NCBI RefSeq assembly: GCF_947498635.1
Contig: NZ_CANMKV010000007.1
Location: 1-64,000, forward strand
From: an uncultured Microbulbifer sp.
Lineage (GTDB): Bacteria; Pseudomonadota; Gammaproteobacteria; Pseudomonadales; Cellvibrionaceae
DNA: 64,000 nucleotides
Direction of reading: 5' to 3'
Under the pieces are notes generated by a model that saw only the letters and a program-made list of their open reading frames with translations, did not search any database and was not told where the DNA came from. Of this stretch, positions 31,984 to 37,296 are shown one piece after another (positions within the stretch are counted from its first letter, which is position 1; each line of letters starts with the position of its first letter). The position numbers and the translations under genes were made by a program.

Positions 31984-32724
31984 ATGATACTTGAGATATC
32001 AGCTATGGATTATAAAGTATATTTAAAACAACTCGACGCTATCGTTGACTTTTCTGAGATTACTTTCAACGCACTGTGTATCGATAATAGTACCGATGCC
32101 CGATATTTTGTCATGATGGGCTTGTACGCCTCTTTGATTGAACGGAGTAGGGCATTTTCAAGACTGTTCCATGATAAGTTATTCTCTTCGACACAACTTG
32201 TTGCTCGATCTGTTTTTGAAATTTTTATCGATATGAAGAATGTTGATTGCAATGGTAATTACGTAAATTACTTGTATGCAGAGTATCATGATAGAAATAA
32301 GAGTTTAGCGAGAAAGGAATCTCAAAAAAAAATATACCGCAAGAAAAGAAGTGAGGCTTATAGCCTTTTCAGGCCGGGTAAGAACTATGAAGAGCTTACA
32401 ATTCGAAATAAATTTACAGCGATAGATTATCAGTCATATTATGATAGTATTTACTCGCGCATGTCTGGAAATGCCCATAGCGGGTATGATCTTATTTTAA
32501 GTAGACTTGAAGATGGTGGTGATTTAAATAAATTAAATCCAGATTCTCTCTTTAAAAATTTACCAAACCAGCTTGAGGTTTCCTCAGTTCCGTTGGTTTC
32601 TCTGTTCTTAAAAGAGTCGACAGAAATTATTTCAAAACCTTATGGAGTTGAAGGATTAAAAATAGTTGACGATTTTTTTAATGAGTTGGATACTTTTATT
32701 AAAAAGTGTCATGACAAGTCGTAG
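31984..32724 (+). CDS. DUF5677-like accessory protein, HEPN-like, possible defence gene
   Basis: A 246-residue all-helical protein with SSTQLVARSVFEIFIDMKNV and the YSRMSGNAHSG motif, matching my recollection of DUF5677. The family is often found in accessory or defence settings. The DNA is much more AT-rich than flanking genes, with AAA/TTT-type codons dominant, pointing to recent transfer. An alternative start is 32005. Antiphage function is inference. Confidence 0.65.
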   Translation: MILEISAMDYKVYLKQLDAIVDFSEITFNALCIDNSTDARYFVMMGLYASLIERSRAFSRLFHDKLFSSTQLVARSVFEIFIDMKNVDCNGNYVNYLYAEYHDRNKSLARKESQKKIYRKKRSEAYSLFRPGKNYEELTIRNKFTAIDYQSYYDSIYSRMSGNAHSGYDLILSRLEDGGDLNKLNPDSLFKNLPNQLEVSSVPLVSLFLKESTEIISKPYGVEGLKIVDDFFNELDTFIKKCHDKS

Positions 32725-32837
32725 GTGGAGGTCACTGACACTTCACGTTAGCACCTCGCTTCGCTCGGCGACCCCACAAAACAATCGTTATTGTGTCGTG
32801 GATTAATAAGAGGGGTCAGAGTAATCCTTTGGTAGTG

Positions 32838-33341
32838 ATGATTTATATACGTTTATTTTCCTTACTTGCTGTAGTGACTACATTAAGCGGCTGCTACGAA
32901 TATGAGCCCGAGGCCTACGACCGCCAGCAGTGGCTCCCCCACTGGTCCGATGCCGATCGCGATTGCCAGAACACTCGCCAGGAGTTGCTGATTCGCCTCT
33001 CCCTAGCTCCGGTTACATTTAGCAATGAAAAGTCTTGCACTGTGGTATCGGGTTTATGGATGGACCCTTATACCGGTCAGTTTTTCCAGATGGCTTCTGA
33101 CTTGGATGTTGAGCATATAGTCCCACTAGCCTGGGCCCATAAGAATGGTGGCGCCAACTGGACCCGTGAACAGCGTCGCGTCTTCGCCGAAGACCCGGCC
33201 AACCTCTGGCTAGTGGATGACGGCCACAACCAGAGCAAGGGCGATAAAGGCCCCGATGAATGGTTGCCCCCCTACCAGCCCGCTCGCGCTATTTATACGC
33301 GGCAGTTTGAAGCAGTCGCGCAGAAATATGGGCTGATGTGA
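32838..33341 (+). CDS. HNH-family nuclease lipoprotein (DUF1524/GmrSD-C-like)
   Basis: A 167-residue protein from the ATG at 32838. The N-terminal RLFSLLAVVTTLSGC signal has a lipobox LSGC, so an envelope-attached, periplasmic product is predicted. The nuclease core is DLDVEHIVPLAWAHKNGG followed by DPANLWLVDDGHNQSKGDKG, the HNH layout of secreted DUF1524-type nucleases. As a prophage cargo gene it could degrade incoming DNA in the periplasm; that role is inferred. Confidence 0.8.
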   Translation: MIYIRLFSLLAVVTTLSGCYEYEPEAYDRQQWLPHWSDADRDCQNTRQELLIRLSLAPVTFSNEKSCTVVSGLWMDPYTGQFFQMASDLDVEHIVPLAWAHKNGGANWTREQRRVFAEDPANLWLVDDGHNQSKGDKGPDEWLPPYQPARAIYTRQFEAVAQKYGLM

Positions 33342-33425
33342 TTTGACTTAATTGGAGTGGGAAACAAATTTCTTTGCCCTCTCCTTCACTCTCACTCTGT
33401 TTAAGCATGTTTTATTGAGCTAGAG

Positions 33426-33737
33426 CTACCCGCCAGCTTTGGGCTCCGACGCTTCCGGCTTGTAGGTGGCCTTGGTATCCGCAGCAATACTGCCGCTATA
33501 AATACATAGCATCCGCCACATTGCATAAGAAATATTCTTTTCCCCGCTGGTGAGCTTGCGCACCTGGCGGCTGGAGGTGTAGCCGAGCAGGGCCGCCGCC
33601 TGGGCGCCGGTCAACCCGGCCTGGGCAATCTCTGCTTTAATTTCCGCCGGGGTAGGCTGTTCAAAACCAGCATCGTAGCGCTTGTAGATCGCGGGGCGCG
33701 CTGGTCCCTGGTTATAGACTGGGCTCTGTTCACTCAT
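33426..33737 (-). CDS. Helix-turn-helix regulator downstream of radC
   Basis: A 103-residue protein from the ATG at 33737 (a TTG at 33749 is possible). The HTH is TPAEIKAEIAQAGLTGAQAA followed by LLGYTSSRQVRKLTSGEKN. It lies 50 bp behind RadC on the same strand, so probably co-transcribed, and may recognise the operators upstream of radC. Confidence 0.7.
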   Translation of the reverse strand: MSEQSPVYNQGPARPAIYKRYDAGFEQPTPAEIKAEIAQAGLTGAQAAALLGYTSSRQVRKLTSGEKNISYAMWRMLCIYSGSIAADTKATYKPEASEPKAGG

Positions 33738-33787
33738 TGTTTTATCCAAGGGCGGGCACTGCCCGCCGGTTGTATTTAGGGGAGGGC

Positions 33788-34237
33788 TTATAAAAGCCCC
33801 TTCTCCGCAAAACTTAAATTGGTCTCGCCGCCGATAATGAGGTGATCCAACACTGGGATTTCTACCAAGGCCAGCGCCTGGCTTAGGCGCTCAGTCAGCC
33901 AGATATCCGCCTGGCTGGGATCGGGCAGGCCGCTGGGGTGATTGTGGGCGATGATCACTGCTGCGGCATTCAGCTCCAGGGCGCGCTTGACGATTTCGCG
34001 GGGGTAAACATTGGCGGCATTGATGGTGCCCTGAAACTCCTCGCGGTAAGCAATCACGCGGTGCTGGGTGTCGAGGTAGATCACAGAAAAGACTTCGCGC
34101 TCCAGTGTGGCCAGGTTCAGCAGCAGGTAATCCACTACCGCACGTGGGCTGGTAAGCGCGCTGCCGGGTTTGCGCAGCTTGGAGAAAAGGATCGCCTTGG
34201 CGGCGTTGATGACGAGAGATTCGAATCGTTGAAACAT
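33788..34237 (-). CDS. radC: RadC-family JAB/MPN domain protein
   Basis: A 149-residue protein from the ATG at 34237 (GAAAGGAAAAAGC upstream). It contains only the JAB domain: Glu in the FQGTINAANVYPREIV region, the metal motif HNHPSGLPDPSQAD and the end ETNLSFAEKGLL. Such short RadC proteins are typical of genomic islands and prophages. The biochemical role is unsettled in the family. Confidence 0.9.
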   Translation of the reverse strand: MFQRFESLVINAAKAILFSKLRKPGSALTSPRAVVDYLLLNLATLEREVFSVIYLDTQHRVIAYREEFQGTINAANVYPREIVKRALELNAAAVIIAHNHPSGLPDPSQADIWLTERLSQALALVEIPVLDHLIIGGETNLSFAEKGLL

Positions 34238-34287
34238 GCTTTTTCCTTTCGGATATTGGGGCCGCGTTGTGCTTCCCACTGATGACA

Positions 34288-34342
34288 ATGTTAGGCCCCT
34301 GGGGGCCTGGCGTCAAGCATTTTTTAGGCCCTTAAGGGCCTA
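34288..34342 (-). promoter_or_regulatory. radC promoter with two GC-rich operator palindromes
   Basis: On the minus strand, TTGACG (34316-34311), a 17-bp spacer and TAACAT (34293-34288). The spacer is filled by palindrome 1, AGGCCCC-TG-GGGGCCT (34293-34308). Palindrome 2, TAGGCCCTTAAGGGCCTA (34325-34342, perfect), lies upstream. Centres are 33 bp apart, about three helical turns, on one face of the DNA. Strong sign of a dedicated repressor. Confidence 0.75.
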
Positions 34343-34350
34343 TTGAGACG

Positions 34351-34608
34351 TTACATATTCATGTCGAAGTCCGAAAAGTCTCGCTCTTGTTCTTGTCTCT
34401 GCTGCTCTTGCTCTTGTCTCTGTCGCTGTTTCTTGAGCGAAAGGCTTTCAAACTTCGCAAGTGCAATATCTCTGTCCCCACTAGTGAAGATAACGCCTGC
34501 AAGTGTTTTTATTTCATAAGTAGTGGTCACAATACCTGCGCCATCGACTTCTCTGATTTCAGTAAGAGTGAAATCGTCATTGCTTAGCTGTTCTTCTTTT
34601 TCATGCAT
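34351..34608 (-). CDS. Hypothetical protein with Arg/Gln/Glu tail, 85 aa
   Basis: An AAGGAT ribosome site precedes the ATG. Residues 1-55 form a small beta domain (TYEIKTLAGVIFTSGDRD). The rest is low-complexity QRQEQEQQ-type sequence from a CTCTTG/CTGTCT-type DNA repeat, ending DFSDFDMNM. It sits directly upstream of the radC operators. Function unknown. Confidence 0.55.
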   Translation of the reverse strand: MHEKEEQLSNDDFTLTEIREVDGAGIVTTTYEIKTLAGVIFTSGDRDIALAKFESLSLKKQRQRQEQEQQRQEQERDFSDFDMNM

Positions 34609-34803
34609 TTCGATTTATCCTTTTGTTTCTATAGGTATCAGCGCCTACATATTGACCCTTTAGTAGTCCTTTAATTCAACAGGTTGTTTGCATGGATAAA
34701 TTCTTCACTATGTAATGGCTTTTCTCGAAAAAAAGGAACGAGAGGCATACAATCAGAGATCAACAATTGCGCGGCACCGTGCATGTATTGAGGAGGCGGG
34801 ACA

Positions 34804-35028
34804 ATGCCAGATAACAGTCAGATCTGGATCGAATGTAAGCCCGATGTAATGGTGGGCAAACCCTGTGTAAAGGGGACACGGATAACAGTAGAGAGCATTT
34901 TGCAGATGCTCAGTGCCGGGATGACCTATAGCGAGATCATTGAAGACTTCCCGAGCCTGGATGAAACCAAAATACGCGCGGCAATCGGATATGCTGCGAC
35001 TCACCTGAGCAAGGGAAATGCGGCTTAA
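34804..35028 (+). CDS. DUF433 antitoxin
   Basis: A 74-residue protein with GKPCVKGTRITVESILQMLS, AGMTYSEIIEDFPSLDE and KIRAAIGYAATHL: the DUF433 family, the antitoxin partner of PIN-like DUF5615 toxins. GGAGGCGGGACA upstream. Its stop overlaps the toxin start as TAATG. Confidence 0.92.
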   Translation: MPDNSQIWIECKPDVMVGKPCVKGTRITVESILQMLSAGMTYSEIIEDFPSLDETKIRAAIGYAATHLSKGNAA

Positions 35029-35372
35029 TGATACTCATTGATGAGAATCTCTCTTACCGGCTAGCTGCTCGGCTCGCTGGAGATTTTGCCGGCACTCTTG
35101 CGGTGCCTAAAGTGCCAGCCTTGGGGGAAGGCACCAAAGATTCCCGAGTTTGGGAATACGCACAAGAGCATGGCTTGGCGCTGCTGACAAAGGATAAAGA
35201 TTTTGTCGACTTCTGGCGCCGTTTCGGACCTCCCCCCAAAGTCATCCGCTTGGATATTGGTAACAATATTCGGGTACGCTCCATCGAAACTCTGATGAAA
35301 ACTAACAAGCGTCGCGTGCTGGAATTTTTAGCTGAGCCTAAAACCGGTTTGCTGGTGCTTAATGGTGGTTAG
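35028..35372 (+). CDS. DUF5615 PIN-like toxin
   Basis: A 114-residue protein with LIDENLSYRLAARL (acidic D5, E6), SRVWEYAQEHGLALLTKDKDF (D56, D58) and RLDIGNN. This is the PIN-like fold of DUF5615, probably an RNase. The toxin-antitoxin pair would stabilise the prophage or serve in abortive infection. It overlaps by 4 bp, tail to tail, with the XRE gene. Confidence 0.92.
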   Translation: MILIDENLSYRLAARLAGDFAGTLAVPKVPALGEGTKDSRVWEYAQEHGLALLTKDKDFVDFWRRFGPPPKVIRLDIGNNIRVRSIETLMKTNKRRVLEFLAEPKTGLLVLNGG

Positions 35373-35728
35373 TTTTCCTCTATGGGGCCGTGCGCTTTCT
35401 TCTGTGCTTGGTAGGTGCTTTCTATAGACCTTTGGATATGTAGCTGCCATTCCTTGGGCAGTTGTGCATAAAGGCGTGCTGTTAGTGGCGGAAAGGGTAT
35501 CTGTGCAAAATGGTGCAGGTTCTCGGCCCCGTAAACTTCCGGCAGGGTGATTGACACAGCCTCACACCAGGCCGGTAGCAGTTCCGCCGGCACCTTCTGG
35601 CGGCCTGTTTCCATTTTAGAAATCTGTGAAGGTGCAAGCCCCAGCCTCTTACCTAGCTGCGCCCCCGTCATCCTCTTTCTTGTCCTTGCTTCGCGCAGGC
35701 GCCTGCCTAGTGTGCCTGGCTCTAACAT
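35369..35728 (-). CDS. XRE-family regulator
   Basis: A 119-residue protein with a clear N-terminal helix-turn-helix (MTGAQLGKRLGLAPSQISKM, about 20-39) and a C-terminal region DNA-binding regulators use for dimerisation. It is convergent with the toxin gene. A palindrome upstream at 35762 is a likely operator for its own control. Confidence 0.88.
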   Translation of the reverse strand: MLEPGTLGRRLREARTRKRMTGAQLGKRLGLAPSQISKMETGRQKVPAELLPAWCEAVSITLPEVYGAENLHHFAQIPFPPLTARLYAQLPKEWQLHIQRSIESTYQAQKKAHGPIEEN

Positions 35729-35761
35729 CCAGCCGTTGCCGTACCCTCATGTAATAACAAG

Positions 35762-35778
35762 ATTTCGATTATCGAAAT
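35762..35778. promoter_or_regulatory. Operator-like palindrome upstream of the XRE gene
   Basis: ATTTCGA-TTA-TCGAAAT, 17 bp with 7-bp perfect arms, 34 bp before the XRE start. Confidence 0.6.
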
Positions 35779-35940
35779 TCAACCGCATTTTGCATTGCTA
35801 GATTAGAAATAATCCAGAATATTCATTTATAAACTGTGATTTTGTTAGTAGTGTTTCGGTGCTTGTCGCCAAAAGCCCGAATAAATCACTGAAGGGATTT
35901 GCGGCGGTGGGGGTTTAGAAGTTCCTACAGGAGGTAGACC

Positions 35941-36150
35941 ATGCCAATAACTGCTCATATTCAACAGCTTCATCATATCGATAGCCTTTGTTCTGGCCTG
36001 GAGTGGGTCACGGACTGCCCGGATCAAGGTGCGCGAAATGTGTTGCTACGGTTAATCGGCGAGGAGATGGGTGCAACCGTTCGCGGTGTAATTCATACGG
36101 CGGAGGCGTTGAGCGTTGGTAAGTGTGGCTTAAGGGAGGAGGCGGATTAG
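35941..36150 (+). CDS. Hypothetical protein, 69 aa
   Basis: A strong AGGAGG ribosome site before ATG supports translation. A helical protein with three Cys and paired His (QQLHHIDSL). Not recognised. Confidence 0.55.
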   Translation: MPITAHIQQLHHIDSLCSGLEWVTDCPDQGARNVLLRLIGEEMGATVRGVIHTAEALSVGKCGLREEAD

Positions 36151-36211
36151 TGCTCCACGCCGGCAGTTAGCCTTTCCGGCCTGCTTGCCAAGTGGGGGGT
36201 TCCAAAATAAA

Positions 36212-36227
36212 CTGTATGAATATACAG
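36212..36227 (+). promoter_or_regulatory. LexA (SOS) box upstream of umuD
   Basis: CTGTATGAATATACAG fits the consensus CTGT-N8-ACAG perfectly. It ends 18 bp before the preferred umuD start. Confidence 0.92.
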
Positions 36228-36245
36228 TTATCTAAGCATCCCCCT

Positions 36246-36635
36246 ATGGCACTTGCTCCCTTATACGGCCACGGCATCAGCTGTGGCTTCCCTTCACCTG
36301 CAGATGATTTCAAAGAAGCCGCACTCAGTCTCGATGACCATCTGATCACCAAGCCGTCAGCAACCTACATGGTCCGTGCCAATGGCGATTCTATGGTGAA
36401 TGCTGGCATTCATGATGGCGACCTGTTGATTGTCGATCGCTCCCTGACGCCTGTACATGGGGATGTAGTCGTGGTGGCCCTGGATGGGCAGCTTACCTGC
36501 AAGATTCTGGACCGGCGACGGGGCCGACTTCTGCCGGCAAACTCCAACTATTCGGCAATTCCTATCTGGGAGGGGCAGGAGTTGATTGTGGAGGGGGTGG
36601 TTAAGGCGTCAGTCCGTTGCCATCGGGCAATCTGA
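36246..36635 (+). CDS. umuD: UmuD-like S24 peptidase, orphan
   Basis: A 129-residue protein. The ATG inside the LexA box (36216) is unlikely, so 36246 is chosen, though no clear Shine-Dalgarno sequence precedes it. It has the Cys-Gly cleavage site (ISCGFPSPADDF), Ser in ANGDSM and Lys in LTCKILD, as in UmuD. SOS induction and self-cleavage are expected. No umuC follows; the next 330 bp contain no gene. It may pair with a host UmuC. Confidence 0.9.
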   Translation: MALAPLYGHGISCGFPSPADDFKEAALSLDDHLITKPSATYMVRANGDSMVNAGIHDGDLLIVDRSLTPVHGDVVVVALDGQLTCKILDRRRGRLLPANSNYSAIPIWEGQELIVEGVVKASVRCHRAI

Positions 36636-36965
36636 GAGGCCCTATTCTGAGAGCCCCTATTTGGGGGCTACTTTCGTTAAGCCCCTACTTAATGTGCGCC
36701 AACGTCAGGGTGTTCTTACTGCAAGATGCCGGCCTTTGATGGGTGGGGAGTATTCATAGGGCGCTGAGCAGGATGATCGAGCGAGCAGGGGGTAGCTAGT
36801 GGCTTGAAGGCGTCAAGCTTTCAGTTGGTATAAAGGATAGGGGATCAAGGTTGCTATTTTTAAGTAGCAAGGGGGTAAAAATCTAGGGGGGGGGATGGGA
36901 GTTTTTGAGAGGTGCACCATCTTTACACCAAATTGACCATAACTCATTGATTTGTAAGAGAGTTA
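36636..36965. other. Non-coding right end of the prophage
   Basis: 330 bp without a credible gene. It has a GC hairpin (36652-36669) without T run just after umuD, a G-rich stretch near 36880-36900, the right arm-type sites and an inverted repeat overlapping attR. Confidence 0.6.
36913..36930. other. Putative integrase arm-type sites, right
   Basis: TGCACCA (36913-36919) and TTACACCA (36923-36930), same order and spacing as the left pair at 3353-3370. Confidence 0.5.
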
Positions 36966-36969
36966 TGGT
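36936..36969. repeat. Perfect inverted repeat overlapping attR
   Basis: ACCATAACTC (36936-36945) and GAGTTATGGT (36960-36969), 10-bp arms with a 14-base loop. The right arm includes the first four bases of the att core, hence the tRNA CCA end. Confidence 0.75.
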
Positions 36970-36985
36970 GCCCAGGAGAGGACTT
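36966..36985. other. attR core (20-bp direct repeat)
   Basis: Identical to 3210-3229. Comprises CCA, discriminator, acceptor strand and part of the T arm of tRNA-Leu. Confidence 0.92.
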
Positions 36986-37052
36986 GAACCTCCACGACCG
37001 TTAGGTCACTAGCACCTGAAGCTAGCGCGTCTACCAATTCCGCCACCTGGGC
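36966..37052 (-). tRNA. tRNA-Leu (anticodon CAG)
   Basis: An 87-nt class II tRNA with encoded CCA. Acceptor strands GCCCAGG and CCTGGGC pair; the anticodon stem CTAGC/GCTAG carries the loop TTCAGGT, giving CAG; a long variable arm is followed by GGTTCAAGTCC in the T arm. The prophage is inserted at its 3' end and restores it exactly. Confidence 0.96.
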
Positions 37053-37082
37053 AAATCAACGTGTGCTCCGTTGAGGACGCGA

Positions 37083-37111
37083 ACTATAGAGATCCGTTGG
37101 AAAGGTGTCAA
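37083..37111 (-). promoter_or_regulatory. tRNA-Leu promoter
   Basis: Minus strand TTGACA (37111-37106), a 17-bp spacer and TATAGT (37088-37083). The start of transcription would lie about 25 bp upstream of the mature tRNA 5' end. Confidence 0.85.
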
Positions 37112-37149
37112 CGGGTTCACTGCGGTTTTTTCAACATTTTCCAAGAAGG

Positions 37150-37178
37150 TCTGGAAATGTGCTGAAATCGCTTATAAT
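37150..37178 (+). promoter_or_regulatory. Candidate rnr promoter
   Basis: A perfect TATAAT (37173-37178) with only a weak -35 (TCTGGA) 17 bp upstream, 119 bp before the rnr start. Confidence 0.4.
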
Positions 37179-37296
37179 GCGTTCAACAGCGGCGAAACAT
37201 TGAACAAAAAGCTTTCTATCTCTGCCGTCTGCCTTTGACCGGATAACCTCCGGAAGCCGCCCACCCTCGGCGGTTACCCCAACAACGGATGCTGTT

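Larger units (their letters stand above)
3210..36985. mobile_element. Complete-looking lambda/HK97-type siphoviral prophage
   Basis: About 33.8 kb bounded by a perfect 20-bp direct repeat of the tRNA-Leu 3' end. It carries integrase, excisionase candidate, CI/Cro-type control, replication, Q-like regulation, lysis, packaging, HK97-fold head, long non-contractile tail with frameshifted G/GT and a 748-residue tape measure, and an accessory block at the right end. All essential modules appear intact, so it may be inducible. The tail-tip genes resemble those of Rhodobacter gene transfer agent and related siphophages. Confidence 0.93.

Noticed and set aside
34325..34342. Perfect palindrome read as a terminator for the 34351-34608 gene
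   Set aside because: On that strand the hairpin is followed by A rather than T; the match to the second palindrome favours an operator.
36636..36965. Possible umuC remnant behind umuD
   Set aside because: No frame with polymerase Y-family motifs could be found in either strand of this stretch.
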